64,000 nucleotides of DNA from the NCBI GenBank assembly GCA_016868255.1, contig VGHN01000003.1:79227-143226 (forward strand). Reading direction: 5' to 3'. A program made the position numbers and the translations under genes. The stretch is from Betaproteobacteria bacterium. GTDB taxonomy: Bacteria; Pseudomonadota; Gammaproteobacteria; Burkholderiales; Burkholderiaceae_A. The notes below the pieces were generated by a model. It was not told the origin of the DNA. It ran no database searches and worked only from the letters and a program-made list of their open reading frames with translations. Below, piece by piece: positions 29,441-39,625 of this stretch (positions are counted from its first letter, which is position 1; each line of letters starts with the position of its first letter).

Positions 29441-30193
29441 ATGTCCGTATCAATGCGTGAAATGCTCGAGGCTGGTGTGCACTTCGGTCACCAGACCCGC
29501 TTTTGGAATCCTCGCATGGCCCCGTTTATTTTCGGCCATCGCAACAAGATTCACATCATTAACTTGGAAGCCACCGTGGCCAACATGGCCGATGCACTCA
29601 AGTTCATTCGCCAGTTGTCCTCTCGTCGGGGCACGGTGATGTTTGTGGGCACCAAGCGTGCCTCCAGGGAAATCATTCAAGAGGAGGCCACGCGCGCTGG
29701 AATGCCCTATGTTGACCAGCGTTGGCTGGGTGGCATGCTCACAAATTTCAAGACGGTTAAGACTTCGATCAAGCGCCTCAAGGACATGGAGGCCCTCTCG
29801 GCCGACGGTGGGTTGGAGCGGATGTCGAAGAAGGAAGCACTCTCGTTCGAGCGCGAGCTGGACAAACTCAACAAGACCCTCGGCGGCATCAAAGACATGA
29901 GCGGCCTCCCCGATGCGTTGTTCATCGTGGACGTCGGTTATCACAAGATTGCGCTCCAAGAGGCCAACAAGCTTGGCGTGCCGGTGGTGGCCATCGTCGA
30001 TACCAACCACTCCCCCGAGGGCGTGGATTACGTGATTCCTGGCAATGACGACGCGAGCCGTGCCGTTCGACTTTATGCACGTGCAATCGCCGACGCGATT
30101 ATCGAGGGCAAGTCCCAGGCGGTCTCTGAGGTAGTGGTCGCAGTGCAGGAGGCAGAGGAATTTGTGGAGGTGAGCGAAGGCCAGCCGGCCTAA
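29441..30193 (+). CDS. rpsB: 30S ribosomal protein S2 (uS2)
   Basis: S2 joins late in small-subunit assembly and is needed with S1 for mRNA binding. The 250-residue protein begins [20 protein letters not shown] and contains the family signatures [12 protein letters not shown] and [14 protein letters not shown]. The ATG at 29441 follows a strong AGGAGA site; the open frame extends 30 codons upstream across the leader hairpin and should not be used. An intrinsic terminator after the gene probably lowers read-through into tsf. Confidence 0.98.
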   Translation: MSVSMREMLEAGVHFGHQTRFWNPRMAPFIFGHRNKIHIINLEATVANMADALKFIRQLSSRRGTVMFVGTKRASREIIQEEATRAGMPYVDQRWLGGMLTNFKTVKTSIKRLKDMEALSADGGLERMSKKEALSFERELDKLNKTLGGIKDMSGLPDALFIVDVGYHKIALQEANKLGVPVVAIVDTNHSPEGVDYVIPGNDDASRAVRLYARAIADAIIEGKSQAVSEVVVAVQEAEEFVEVSEGQPA

Positions 30194-30209
30194 GGTTCTC
30201 GCCGGTCCC

Positions 30210-30234
30210 AGGGGCTCACGAGCCCCTTTTTTTT
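30210..30234 (+). terminator. Intrinsic terminator/attenuator between rpsB and tsf
   Basis: AGGGGCT and AGCCCCT form a perfect seven-pair stem with a CACG loop, followed by eight T residues. Because tsf follows with no obvious promoter of its own, it probably allows partial read-through, as at the E. coli rpsB-tsf junction. Confidence 0.88.
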
Positions 30235-30258
30235 AATGAACGAATTTTGGAGGAAACG

Positions 30259-31149
30259 ATGGCTGAAATCAGCGCTTCGATGGTCAAAGAGTTAAGAGAG
30301 AAAACAGACGCCCCAATGATGGAGTGCAAAAAGGCCCTCAGTGAGGCCGATGGCGACATGGACAAGGCAGAGGAGATCCTTCGGGTTCGTCTCGGCTCCA
30401 AGGCAAGCAAGGCCGCCACGCGTGTCACTGCAGAGGGGGTCGTTGGTATATCGATTGAGGGCCAGACTGGCGCCATTCTGGAGGTCAACTGCGAGACCGA
30501 TTTCGTGGCCAAGAACGATGACTTCTTGGCATTCGCGAAGGATGTTGCCGGGCTGGTTCGCACCACCGATGTTGCAGATCCCTCTGCGTTGGCCTCACTT
30601 CCTCTGGCAGGGGGAACGGTTGAATCGGTTCGTGCCGCACTGGTTGGAAAGATCGGCGAGAACCTAACCCTTCGTCGCTTTGTTCGTGTGCAGGCCAAGG
30701 GCAAGCTCTACTCTTACATCCACGGGGGCTCCAAGATCGGGGTCCTGCTCGATTTGGTGGGCGGTGATGAGGCACTTGGTCGAGACCTGGCCATGCACAT
30801 CGCAGCGTCGAAGCCCAAGTCACTTGATTCATCGGGCGTGGATTCGGCGCTGATTGAGGCCGAGCGCCGAGTTGCTACTGAGAAGGCGGCCGAGTCGGGC
30901 AAGCCCGCCGAGATTGTGGCCAAGATGGTCGAGGGTGCCGTGGCCAAGTTTCTCAAAGAGGTCACACTACTGGGTCAGGTCTTCGTGAAGGCCGAAGATG
31001 GCAAGCAGACCATTGAGCAGCTCTTGAAGGCCCGCAACGCCAGCATCGCCGGTTTCGTGCTTTTCATTGTCGGAGAGGGCATTGAGAAGAAGGTCACCGA
31101 CTTTGCTGCTGAGGTAGCTGCCCAGCAGGCCGCTGCCCGGGCGGCCTAA
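30259..31149 (+). CDS. tsf: Elongation factor Ts
   Basis: EF-Ts is the guanine nucleotide exchange factor that recycles EF-Tu. The 296-residue protein has the N-terminal UBA-like domain ([19 protein letters not shown]), the characteristic TDFVAKND loop that inserts into EF-Tu, and the duplicated core. The ATG at 30259 follows a strong TTGGAGGAAA site; four further codons upstream are open but precede that site. It lies between rpsB and pyrH in the conserved translation/nucleotide cluster. Confidence 0.98.
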   Translation: MAEISASMVKELREKTDAPMMECKKALSEADGDMDKAEEILRVRLGSKASKAATRVTAEGVVGISIEGQTGAILEVNCETDFVAKNDDFLAFAKDVAGLVRTTDVADPSALASLPLAGGTVESVRAALVGKIGENLTLRRFVRVQAKGKLYSYIHGGSKIGVLLDLVGGDEALGRDLAMHIAASKPKSLDSSGVDSALIEAERRVATEKAAESGKPAEIVAKMVEGAVAKFLKEVTLLGQVFVKAEDGKQTIEQLLKARNASIAGFVLFIVGEGIEKKVTDFAAEVAAQQAAARAA

Positions 31150-31187
31150 GCGGTCTTCGGCATGCGACTGAAGGGGCGATCAATAGA

Positions 31188-31916
31188 GTGACAGCGCAAG
31201 TTCCGCCACTGGTCTACCGCAGGGTTCTCCTGAAGCTATCTGGGGAGGCCCTGATGGGATCGGATCCCTATGGCATCAACAAGGCCACCATCGATGGCAT
31301 CGTTGCAGAGATCGCGACAGTGGTGGCCCGTGGCGCCGAGCTGGCTGTCGTGATTGGTGGCGGAAATATCTTTCGTGGGGTGGCACTGGGCGCAGAAGGA
31401 ATGGACCGTGCCACGGCCGATTACATGGGGATGATTGCCACGGTCATGAACGCCCTGGCGCTTCAAGACGCCATGCGGCAGTCTGGTCTCGAGGCTCGGG
31501 TCCAATCGGCCCTGCGAATCGATCAGGTGGTCGAGCCCTATATTCGCCCCAAGGCCATTCGCTACCTCGAAGAGGGCAAGGTGGTTATTTTCGCAGCAGG
31601 CACCGGCAATCCCTTCTTCACCACCGACACTGCGGCCGCCCTTCGCGGCGCAGAGATCGGCGCGCAGATTGTTCTAAAGGCAACGAAGGTCGACGGCATC
31701 TATTCTGCCGACCCAGTTCGAGACCCTTCGGCCACTCGATACGAGGCCATTAGCTTTGATGAGGTCATGGCCAAAGACCTCAAGGTCATGGATGCAACCG
31801 CATTCGCTCTCTGTCGTGATCAGAAACTGCCAATCCGCGTTCTCAGTGTCTTTAAGCCGGGCGCGCTCATGGCCGCCCTGATGGGGGCCTCAGAGGGAAC
31901 GCTGGTGCATGTCTAG
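31188..31916 (+). CDS. pyrH: Uridylate kinase
   Basis: PyrH phosphorylates UMP to UDP and is allosterically controlled by GTP and UTP. The 242-residue hexameric amino-acid-kinase-fold protein shows [13 protein letters not shown] at its start, the glycine-rich [10 protein letters not shown], and the acceptor-binding [13 protein letters not shown]. The start codon is GTG with an AAGGGG site before it. Spacing to tsf (38 bases) and frr (21 bases) fits one operon. Confidence 0.97.
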   Translation: MTAQVPPLVYRRVLLKLSGEALMGSDPYGINKATIDGIVAEIATVVARGAELAVVIGGGNIFRGVALGAEGMDRATADYMGMIATVMNALALQDAMRQSGLEARVQSALRIDQVVEPYIRPKAIRYLEEGKVVIFAAGTGNPFFTTDTAAALRGAEIGAQIVLKATKVDGIYSADPVRDPSATRYEAISFDEVMAKDLKVMDATAFALCRDQKLPIRVLSVFKPGALMAALMGASEGTLVHV

Positions 31917-31937
31917 CCCAATAGGAGATCGTTTGAG

Positions 31938-32498
31938 ATGAGCGTTCAAGAAGTGCGTCAGTCCGCTGAGCAGAAGATGAACCGCAGCTTTGATTCCTTA
32001 AAGGCGAGCCTCTCGAAGATTCGTACGGGGCGCGCCCACACCGGACTCCTCGAGAACTTAACCGTTGATTACTACGGCAATCCCACTCCACTCTCGCAGG
32101 TGGCGACACTCACGCTACTGGATGCGAGAACCATCGGCGTCAGCCCATGGGAGAAGAAGATGGTAGCCACGGTCGAGAAGGCCATTCGGGACTCCGATCT
32201 CGGCCTCAACCCCGCGGCCTCGGGCGATACCATTCGAGTGCCCATGCCTGCTCTCACGGAAGAACGGCGCAAGGAATTGGTCAAGGTCATCAAGACCGAC
32301 GGTGAGGAGGGCAAGATTGCTGTTCGCAATATTCGGCGTGATGCCAATGAACAGCTCAAGAAGCTGGTGAAAGACAAACTCATCTCCGAGGATGACGAGC
32401 GGCGGGCCCAAGAGGACGTTCAAAAGCTCACCGATCGATTCGTTGCCGATATTGACAAGGCCCTGACTCAGAAAGAGTCAGAGATCATGACTGTATAA
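31938..32498 (+). CDS. frr: Ribosome recycling factor
   Basis: RRF splits post-termination ribosomes together with EF-G. The 186-residue protein is full length and has the conserved start of domain I ([21 protein letters not shown]), domain II around [13 protein letters not shown], and the C-terminal helix with [21 protein letters not shown]. The ATG follows AGGAGA. The uppS start lies two bases after its stop. Confidence 0.98.
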   Translation: MSVQEVRQSAEQKMNRSFDSLKASLSKIRTGRAHTGLLENLTVDYYGNPTPLSQVATLTLLDARTIGVSPWEKKMVATVEKAIRDSDLGLNPAASGDTIRVPMPALTEERRKELVKVIKTDGEEGKIAVRNIRRDANEQLKKLVKDKLISEDDERRAQEDVQKLTDRFVADIDKALTQKESEIMTV

Positions 32499-32500
32499 AC

Positions 32501-33286
32501 ATGGCCAGTCGCCCCGAGAGCTCCACATTGGTTGTACCCGAAGTCTCTTCGGTTCCGCGGCATATCGCGGTGATTATGGATGGCAATGGCCGATGGGCCA
32601 CGCAGCGCCACCTCCCCCGCATGGCGGGGCACGAGCGCGGCGTGGCTGCGCTCAGAGTCGCGGTCGAGGCCTGCATGAAGCGGGGCGTCTCCGCGCTCAC
32701 AGTCTTTGCATTCAGTTCCGAGAATTGGCGCCGTCCTGAAGAAGAGGTGAGTTACCTCATGGGGCTCTTCCTTATGGTGCTCCAGCGTGAGGTCAAGGCC
32801 CTCAATGCCAATGGCGTGCAGTTACGAGTGGTTGGCGATCTATCGGCCTTCTCACAGAAACTTCAGGCGGCCATAGCGGAGTCGCAGCGCCAGACCGCCG
32901 GAAACAATCGATTCACGCTCACCGTGGCAGTGAACTATGGTGGGAGGTGGGACATTCTTCAGGCCGTTCGCCGCATGCTCGATGTCCAACCCGAGCTCGC
33001 ACTGGCATCAAGACCCATCCCCGAGGAGGCCCTTGCGCGGGAACTCTGCTTGGCAGACCTCCCCGAGCCCGATCTCTTCATTCGCACAGGCGGCGAAGAG
33101 CGCGTGAGCAATTTCATGTTGTGGCAGTTGGCCTACACAGAGTTCTACTTCACCGATACGCTTTGGCCCGATTTCGATGCGCAGGCCCTCGACCTTGCCA
33201 TCGAGTCGTATGCCCGTCGGGAGCGCCGATTCGGTCGTACCTCGGCGCAACTGGCCTCTGAGCCAGCATGCGACTCCGGGTCTTAA
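32501..33286 (+). CDS. uppS: Undecaprenyl diphosphate synthase (isoprenyl transferase)
   Basis: UppS extends farnesyl diphosphate with eight isopentenyl units to the C55 carrier used for peptidoglycan and O-antigen. The 261-residue cis-prenyltransferase shows the diphosphate-binding motif IMDGNGRWA (Asp27), [13 protein letters not shown], and the C-terminal [20 protein letters not shown] region. FPP is also the substrate of HpnD in this window, so the two compete for one pool. The 3' end overlaps cdsA by 19 bases. Confidence 0.97.
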   Translation: MASRPESSTLVVPEVSSVPRHIAVIMDGNGRWATQRHLPRMAGHERGVAALRVAVEACMKRGVSALTVFAFSSENWRRPEEEVSYLMGLFLMVLQREVKALNANGVQLRVVGDLSAFSQKLQAAIAESQRQTAGNNRFTLTVAVNYGGRWDILQAVRRMLDVQPELALASRPIPEEALARELCLADLPEPDLFIRTGGEERVSNFMLWQLAYTEFYFTDTLWPDFDAQALDLAIESYARRERRFGRTSAQLASEPACDSGS

Positions 33287-34092
33287 CTGCCGCAATCCTG
33301 CTTGCCTTTTGGCTTCCAGCAGGCCTCTGGCTGAGCACCACTTGGTTCATGTTGGCGATATTGGTTGCACTTGCTTGGACCCTCAAGGAGTGGGCCGATT
33401 TGCTCAATCTTCCGGCTGGCCCCCGCTGGGCAGCACCCCTTTTTTTGCTGGCGCTACTCTCGCCCATCCTGCTCGACCCATTTCTAAACCCCTGGGACTT
33501 CGCCGCCTGGCTGCTCCTTCCGGCTTGCCTGGTCTGGTTGCTTTTGATGGGTGTTTCCATGTGGCGGGTTGGCTCTCCGCGCGGGTGGTGGGGGCTCTTC
33601 TACGCGTTGTTGTTCTGCGTGGCTTGTTTTCTTGCGATCTGGCTTGCTCGGCTGGAGGGATTGGCCTTTCTGCTCTCCGTGCTCCTATTGGTCTGGATCG
33701 CTGACACCGCCGCCTACTTCAGCGGTCGACTGATTGGCGGTGCGAAGCTCGCGCCTCGTGTCAGTCCCGGCAAGACCTGGGCGGGGGTGGGCGGTGCGGT
33801 GCTTGGCAATCTTATTTACGTCTGGGTCTCTGGTATTTACTGGGACGCCAGTTGGGCGGCCTTTCTACTTGACCAGGCCGGCCTGGTCTATCTCTTGGTG
33901 TCCACCTTTGTCATTACCGGTGTCTCTGTGGTCGCCGACCTGCATCAATCGCTCCTGAAGCGGCAGGCCAACGTGAAAGACTCGGGCTGGATCCTACCGG
34001 GGCATGGAGGCGTCTTTGATCGGGTGGATGCGCTCTTGGCGGTGCTTCCATTTTCAGTGGTTTTCTTTGCCGTCTCAATGGGCAGGGGTTGA
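33268..34092 (+). CDS. cdsA: Phosphatidate cytidylyltransferase
   Basis: CdsA makes CDP-diacylglycerol from phosphatidate and CTP, the branch point for bacterial phospholipids. The 274-residue inner-membrane protein has about seven or eight hydrophobic segments and the family signature near the C terminus, [21 protein letters not shown] followed by DRVD, which carries the metal-binding aspartates. The ATG lies inside the uppS end, and its TGA overlaps the first base triplet of dxr (TTGA). Confidence 0.96.
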   Translation: MRLRVLTAAILLAFWLPAGLWLSTTWFMLAILVALAWTLKEWADLLNLPAGPRWAAPLFLLALLSPILLDPFLNPWDFAAWLLLPACLVWLLLMGVSMWRVGSPRGWWGLFYALLFCVACFLAIWLARLEGLAFLLSVLLLVWIADTAAYFSGRLIGGAKLAPRVSPGKTWAGVGGAVLGNLIYVWVSGIYWDASWAAFLLDQAGLVYLLVSTFVITGVSVVADLHQSLLKRQANVKDSGWILPGHGGVFDRVDALLAVLPFSVVFFAVSMGRG

Positions 34093-35309
34093 GTTTGAAA
34101 AAGCCCGCCGATCGCCCGCAAAGACTTGCAATCCTCGGAGCCACGGGCTCTATCGGCTCGAGCACCCTCGACATTGTGCGTCGCCACCCCGAGCGTTTTC
34201 GCGTCATTGCCCTCTCTGCGAACCGGGACGCCGAGGGACTGCTCAAGCTCGTCGAGGAATTCCATCCGAAGGTGGTTTGTCTGGCGGACTCGGGTGCGGC
34301 CGAGGCATTCCGAAAGTATCTCGGCACCCGTCTGCACAAAGAGATTTTCATTGTCTCGGGTTCGGCTGGCCTCGAGGAACTCGCCCAGCTCAGCGATGTA
34401 GACACTGTGGTTGCGGGAATTGTGGGTGTTGCTGGTCTGCCTTCGGTACTCGCCGCCGCACGCGCCGGCAAGCGGGTGCTGCTAGCCAACAAAGAGGCCA
34501 TGGTCTGCGCGGGGAGTCTTCTCGTGGACACCGCCGTTCATTCGGGCGCAACCATTCTCCCGATCGACAGTGAACACAACGCCATCTTCCAGGCCCTCGG
34601 CTCTCAATACCGCTGCTTTAACCGGCCCGAACACGTTCGACGTGTCTTGCTCACTGCCTCGGGGGGGCCTTTCCGTGAGTGGCCCCTGGAGTCGATTCGA
34701 TCGGCCACTGTGGCCCAGGCACTCAAGCATCCCAATTGGACGATGGGCAAGAAGATCACTGTGGACTCGGCCACCATGGCCAACAAGGGCTTGGAGTGGA
34801 TTGAGGCCCATTGGCTTTTTGCACTGGCCCCGCAGGAAATCCAAATCGTGGTCCACCCCGAGAGTATTGTTCACTCGATGGTCGAGTTCTCTGATGCCTC
34901 GACCATTGCGCAGCTTGGGCCACCTGATATGCGCACGCCCATTGCCAATGCACTGGCCTGGCCCGATCGAATTGAGAGTGGCTCTAATTACTTGGACTGG
35001 GCCACGGTGGGCAGCCTCCGATTTGAGCCGCCAGACCCGGTTCGCTTTCCCGCACTGCGTCTTGCAGCGAACTGCCTTGAATCGGGACAGGCCGCGAGTA
35101 ATATCTTCAATGCGGCCAACGAGCAGGCGGTTGATGCATTCTTGGAGGGCCGCATCTGTTTTGGCCAGATTCAGGATGGCGTCGAGGCTGTTCTCGATGC
35201 CCTTGAGGGGCGATTTCCGGAGCCAGGTTCTCTAGACGATGTGGTTCAGATCGATCGCGAGGCGCGCACGATGACCAGTCATTGGATTTCGATGAACGAA
35301 CAATCATGA
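34089..35309 (+). CDS. dxr: 1-deoxy-D-xylulose 5-phosphate reductoisomerase
   Basis: Dxr converts DXP to 2-C-methyl-D-erythritol 4-phosphate with NADPH, the first committed step of the MEP isoprenoid pathway that feeds UppS and HpnCDE. The 406-residue protein shows the NADPH fold GATGSIGSSTLDI, the ALANKEAMV-type segment (LLANKEAMV), the metal site PIDSEHNAI and the catalytic loop region SGGPFR. The start is not ATG: TTG at 34089 overlaps the cdsA stop, and a second TTG at 34095 sits eight bases after GGCAGGGG and is an equal candidate. Its TGA overlaps the rseP ATG. Confidence 0.96.
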   Translation: MSLKKPADRPQRLAILGATGSIGSSTLDIVRRHPERFRVIALSANRDAEGLLKLVEEFHPKVVCLADSGAAEAFRKYLGTRLHKEIFIVSGSAGLEELAQLSDVDTVVAGIVGVAGLPSVLAAARAGKRVLLANKEAMVCAGSLLVDTAVHSGATILPIDSEHNAIFQALGSQYRCFNRPEHVRRVLLTASGGPFREWPLESIRSATVAQALKHPNWTMGKKITVDSATMANKGLEWIEAHWLFALAPQEIQIVVHPESIVHSMVEFSDASTIAQLGPPDMRTPIANALAWPDRIESGSNYLDWATVGSLRFEPPDPVRFPALRLAANCLESGQAASNIFNAANEQAVDAFLEGRICFGQIQDGVEAVLDALEGRFPEPGSLDDVVQIDREARTMTSHWISMNEQS

Positions 35310-36676
35310 CCATTCTCTCTTTCCTCTTTGCGATTGCATTGCTGGTATTTGTTCACGAGATGGGCCACTACCTCGCGGCCCGCTCTGTGGGGGTTGGGGT
35401 GGTTCGGTTCTCGATTGGGTTTGGCCCTGTTCTTTTCTCACGTGCGGATCGCCGTGGCTGTGAATGGGCCGTCTGCGCTTTGCCGCTCGGGGGCTACGTG
35501 AAGATGTGGGACACAAGCGCACCCGAGGAGCCCCAGTCGGGTACTTTTTTTGGCGAGAAGGATTCATTTCACAGCAAGTCGCTTGCCCAGAGGGCATGGA
35601 TCGTCTCGGCTGGGCCTCTTGCAAACTTTATTTTCGCGTTCTTCGCCTTTTGGGCACTGGCACAGAATGGTCGTTGGGAGCCGGCCACCGAGTTGGCGGC
35701 ACCTGCTGTTGAGTCGGTTGCTGGCCAAGCGGGCCTCCGCGAGGGTGACCGGGTTGCAGAGGTCTCGGGCCGCTCGGTGCAGAGTTTCAACGAGGTTCGC
35801 TGGCAGGTCTTTCGTCAACTGATCGCCTCGCCCTCGGAGTCGATCTCCCTGACAGTGATTGACGCAAACGGCTCCACGCGGACAGTCCCACTCGTATTTG
35901 CCAATGGGCCTGAAGGCATCACTTCACCGGATCAGCGCATGGCCACGCTTGGGCTCTCGCCCCGGTCATTTGGTGTTCGAGTCACGGGCGTGCAGCCCGA
36001 TGGCCCAGCAGCCAAGGCGGGTCTGGCCGAGGGCATGGTGGTTCTTAGCGCTGCTGGCCAGACGGTGCTTCGGCCCCAAGACTTGGTGACGCTTGTTCGG
36101 GCATCGGGCGGTGCACCCGTTGAATTGTTATTGGTCGACACCATTGCGGGCTCACCCGGCGAGGAGCGCCCTGCTTCCGAGCGCCGCGTGACCATTAGCC
36201 CAGTGATTGGACCAAGTGGTCAGTACATCATTGGGATGGGCGTGGGGGTCCAGCCCCGATTCGTTCGTCAGGACGCCTCCGCTATGGAGTCGGTTGCTCG
36301 CGCGGTCACCCGAACTTACGAGATTTCTCTGTTGTCGATTCAGGCGCTGTATCGAATGGTGACCGGAGAGCTCTCGTGGCGCCAACTCAACGGACCGGTG
36401 GCGATTGCAGAGGCCGCCGGCCAGTCGGCATCGATTGGTTGGACTGCCTTTCTGAGCTTCCTGGCACTGGTCAGTGTGAGTATCGGGGTGCTCAATCTGT
36501 TGCCGATACCGATGCTCGATGGAGGGCACCTCCTGTATTATTGCGTGGAGTTTGTCCGTGGTCGGCCCTTGTCCGATCGCATCCAACAGGCGGGCCAGAG
36601 AATTGGGTTGGCCATGGTGCTGGGCCTCACGGGCTTGGCGTTATTCAACGATTTCACTCGATTCTTTGGTCCATAG
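35306..36676 (+). CDS. rseP: Site-2 intramembrane metalloprotease RseP
   Basis: RseP cleaves anti-sigma factor RseA after DegS, releasing sigma-E, and clears signal peptide remnants. The 456-residue protein has the zinc motif HEMGH at 17-21 in the first membrane segment, two central PDZ domains, and the second metal motif LNLLPIPMLDGGHLL in the C-terminal membrane part. The ATG at 35306 forms ATGA with the dxr stop. It lies directly before bamA, whose failure to fold outer-membrane proteins generates the signal RseP transmits. Confidence 0.97.
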   Translation: MTILSFLFAIALLVFVHEMGHYLAARSVGVGVVRFSIGFGPVLFSRADRRGCEWAVCALPLGGYVKMWDTSAPEEPQSGTFFGEKDSFHSKSLAQRAWIVSAGPLANFIFAFFAFWALAQNGRWEPATELAAPAVESVAGQAGLREGDRVAEVSGRSVQSFNEVRWQVFRQLIASPSESISLTVIDANGSTRTVPLVFANGPEGITSPDQRMATLGLSPRSFGVRVTGVQPDGPAAKAGLAEGMVVLSAAGQTVLRPQDLVTLVRASGGAPVELLLVDTIAGSPGEERPASERRVTISPVIGPSGQYIIGMGVGVQPRFVRQDASAMESVARAVTRTYEISLLSIQALYRMVTGELSWRQLNGPVAIAEAAGQSASIGWTAFLSFLALVSVSIGVLNLLPIPMLDGGHLLYYCVEFVRGRPLSDRIQQAGQRIGLAMVLGLTGLALFNDFTRFFGP

Positions 36677-36677
36677 C

Positions 36678-39077
36678 TTGAAGATAAAACCGGTTGTGCA
36701 GCAGGCCCCCATAGGTTTAATTGCCCTGGCGTTTCTGGCGGGCAGCGTGGCCCCCGTGTCCGCACAGGTCAGAATGCCCAGTGCGCCTCCCGCATCCGAT
36801 ACCGAGCCAGCACCCGGTTCAGAGGCCAGGCCCGTGCCACTTGCGGGCGAGGGAATTGTTGTTCGCGACGTTCGGGTGGAGGGCCTTCAGCGAATCGAGC
36901 CCGGCACCATCTTCTCTTATCTACCCATTCGGGTTGGAGACCGCGTCAGCGAAAAGGTTGTGACCGAGTCGGTTCGCAGCCTGTTTGCGACTGGTTTTTT
37001 CAAAGATGTTCGAGTCGAGCTCGACCGCGACGTTCTGGTGGTGATCGTCGAAGAGCGCCCTGCCATTGGTGCCATTGAGATTCGTGGCGCCAAGGAATTC
37101 GATCAAGAGGTCTTGAAGAAGGCACTGGCAGATACTGGCCTTGCCGAGGCCCGAATTTTTGATCGCGCGCTTCTGGACCGGGCCGAACAGGAGCTCAAGC
37201 GCCAGTACCTTGGGCGCGGCAAATACGACGTCCAGATTCAGTCCACCATTACGCCCCTTGAGCGCAATCGAGTGGCCATTTCAATGGCCATCGACGAGGG
37301 TGAGGATGCTCGAATCGCTGAAATTCGAATTGTTGGTGCAAAGGCCTTCAAGGAGAAGGATCTTCTCGATGAGTTCCAACTCTCGACTCGCACCTGGATG
37401 TCTTGGTACACCAAGGCAGATCAGTACTCCCGTCAGAAGCTCTCGGCTGATATCGAGACGCTTCGTGCCTACTACCTCAACCGGGGCTTCTTGGAGTTCA
37501 AGCTCGATTCAAGCCTGGTGTCTCTCTCATCGGATCGGCGTCAGGTTTTCATTACCCTCGTGATCAACGAGGGCGACCGTTTCACCCTTGGCAATATGCA
37601 GCTCACTGGCGACTTATTGGGCCAGGAAGACAAGCTCAAACAACTCATTACCTTGAAGTCGGGTGAGGTTTTCTCGAATGAGAAATTGCTTGAGGTAACC
37701 AAGGCAATTACCGACCGCTTGGGTGAACTTGGCTATGCCTTTGCGAACGTGTCCCCAGTGCCAAGAGTCAATCGCGCCACCAAGGTTGTGGACTTTCAGC
37801 TTCAGGTGGACCCGGGTCGTCGAGTCTACGTGCGCAGAATTAATATCAGCGGCAACGCCAAGACTCGTGACGAAGTCATCCGCAGAGAGATGCGCCAGTT
37901 CGAGGCCTCATGGTATGACAGTGAGCGCATTCGGCTGTCCCGCAATCGGGTGGATCGACTTGGCTATTTCAAGCAAGTTGAAGTAGAAACCGAGCCGATT
38001 GCAGGTGCATCTGACCAGGTTGATGTGAACTTCAAAGTCGAGGAGAGACCTCTCGGAAGCCTTACCTTTGGCCTTGGTTTCTCGAGTTCTGACAAGCTTG
38101 TACTCTCGGGCTCCATAAGCCAGCAGAATTTTCTCGGATCAGGCACCAATGTCTCACTCGAAGTGAATACTAGTAAGGTCAATCGTGTTTTGGCCGTGAG
38201 TCAGTTTGATCCCTATTGGACCGATGATGGCATTAGCCGTTCGATAGATGTTTACCAACGAACGTTCAACGCCGATGAACTCTCGAATCTGGGTCGTTAC
38301 AAGATCGAGTCTGTTGGTGCGGGGATTCGATTCGGCATTCCTTACACGGAAGAGGATCGAATCTTTCTCGGGGTTGGTTACGAACAGTCGAAGGTTTCTG
38401 CTGTCTCGGGCGTGCTGCCCCTTAACTGGCAGGCGTTTACCAATAGTTTTGGTTCTCAGGCCGACGCGTATCTACTGACACTGGGCTGGTCTAGAGATTC
38501 CAGAGACTCCGGAATCGCCCCCTCGAAGGGTCGTTATCAATACGTTTCAGCAGACTACGGCACTCCGGCGGGTGATCTCGAGTACGTTCGACTGAATTAT
38601 GGGCACCAATGGTTTTACCCTTTGAACCGTAAGATTACGTACGCAGTAAATACTGAAATTGGTTATGGGGTGGGTGTATCGGGTCGAGATTACCCGATCA
38701 CCAAGAACTTCTACGTGGGCGGAATCGGCTCTGTGCGTGGTTTTGCGCCGAGTTCTATCGGGCCGCGTGAGCTTCAAAACGGCACCTTGGTTGCTGTCGG
38801 GGGCAACCGCAAGTTTGTCTTGAATAATGAGTTGCTTTTTCCGCTGCCTGGAATGGCGCAAGACAGAACCATTCGGCTCTTTACTTATCTCGACACAGGA
38901 TCCGTCTGGGGCGAGGATGACTCTCTGGGTAGCCAGCCACTTCGAGTTTCAGCGGGTGCTGGAATTAGTTGGCTATCTCCCGTTGGGCCGCTCAAGCTAA
39001 GTATGGGACAGGCAATTAGCAAAGAGACGGGTGATGCCACGCAGCGCGTTCAGTTTCAGATTGGAACAGGTTTTTAA
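36678..39077 (+). CDS. bamA: Outer membrane protein assembly factor BamA
   Basis: BamA is the central barrel of the BAM complex that inserts outer-membrane proteins. From TTG 36678 the protein has 799 residues: a signal peptide with probable cleavage after PVSA, a proline-rich spacer of about 35 residues, five POTRA domains (first at VVRDVRVEGLQRIEPG), and a C-terminal Omp85 barrel with the GSVRGFAPSSIGPRE lid-loop signature and terminal aromatic FQIGTGF. The TTG begins one base after the rseP stop and is the only start that keeps an intact signal peptide; the open frame continues upstream inside rseP. The spacer before POTRA1 is longer than in E. coli. Confidence 0.95.
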   Translation: MKIKPVVQQAPIGLIALAFLAGSVAPVSAQVRMPSAPPASDTEPAPGSEARPVPLAGEGIVVRDVRVEGLQRIEPGTIFSYLPIRVGDRVSEKVVTESVRSLFATGFFKDVRVELDRDVLVVIVEERPAIGAIEIRGAKEFDQEVLKKALADTGLAEARIFDRALLDRAEQELKRQYLGRGKYDVQIQSTITPLERNRVAISMAIDEGEDARIAEIRIVGAKAFKEKDLLDEFQLSTRTWMSWYTKADQYSRQKLSADIETLRAYYLNRGFLEFKLDSSLVSLSSDRRQVFITLVINEGDRFTLGNMQLTGDLLGQEDKLKQLITLKSGEVFSNEKLLEVTKAITDRLGELGYAFANVSPVPRVNRATKVVDFQLQVDPGRRVYVRRINISGNAKTRDEVIRREMRQFEASWYDSERIRLSRNRVDRLGYFKQVEVETEPIAGASDQVDVNFKVEERPLGSLTFGLGFSSSDKLVLSGSISQQNFLGSGTNVSLEVNTSKVNRVLAVSQFDPYWTDDGISRSIDVYQRTFNADELSNLGRYKIESVGAGIRFGIPYTEEDRIFLGVGYEQSKVSAVSGVLPLNWQAFTNSFGSQADAYLLTLGWSRDSRDSGIAPSKGRYQYVSADYGTPAGDLEYVRLNYGHQWFYPLNRKITYAVNTEIGYGVGVSGRDYPITKNFYVGGIGSVRGFAPSSIGPRELQNGTLVAVGGNRKFVLNNELLFPLPGMAQDRTIRLFTYLDTGSVWGEDDSLGSQPLRVSAGAGISWLSPVGPLKLSMGQAISKETGDATQRVQFQIGTGF

Positions 39078-39088
39078 GGAGTCTTTGT

Positions 39089-39625
39089 ATGATTCGTTTT
39101 AAGTGGTTTAAACGTTCTCTTTTGGTGATTTTTGTGACCTTCTTCGCGTCATCATCGTTGGTGGCCCAGTCCGCGTCGGCGGACATGAAGGTTGGCTTCG
39201 TCAGCACGGAGCGCGTCCTTCGGGAGTCCAATCCGGCGAAAGCCTCTCAGAAGAAACTAGAGGCGGAGTTTGCGAAACGCGAGAAGGAGGTTCAAGACCT
39301 CGCCAATAAGCTTCGTGGAATGTCAGAGAAACTCGAGCGCGATGCCACTGTCATGGCGGAGGCCGATCGGGCAAAGCGGCAGCGAGAGATTGCCGACATG
39401 GAACGGGATCTTCAGCGTCGTCAGCGTGAGTTTCGAGAGGATCTAAACCAGCGGCGCAACGAGGAACTTGCTCAGGTGGTCGAGCGGGCCAACAAGGCAA
39501 TTCGCCAGATCGCTGAAGCGGAAAAATACGACATCATCTTCCAGGAGGCTGTTTTCGCCTCTCCGCGCATCGACATTACTGAGAAGGTGCTGAAGTCGCT
39601 CAATGCCCAATCAGGATCCAAGTGA
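39089..39625 (+). CDS. skp: Periplasmic chaperone Skp (OmpH)
   Basis: Skp is a trimeric periplasmic holdase that carries unfolded outer-membrane proteins to BAM. The 178-residue protein has a signal peptide (hydrophobic core LLVIFVTFFASSSL, likely cleavage around ASA-DMK), the opening strand VGFVSTERVL, and a long charged helical tentacle region rich in Lys, Arg and Glu (KLEAEFAKREKEVQDLANKL). The ATG follows an AAGGAG site, 11 bases after bamA. The last 23 bases overlap lpxD. Confidence 0.95.
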   Translation: MIRFKWFKRSLLVIFVTFFASSSLVAQSASADMKVGFVSTERVLRESNPAKASQKKLEAEFAKREKEVQDLANKLRGMSEKLERDATVMAEADRAKRQREIADMERDLQRRQREFREDLNQRRNEELAQVVERANKAIRQIAEAEKYDIIFQEAVFASPRIDITEKVLKSLNAQSGSK

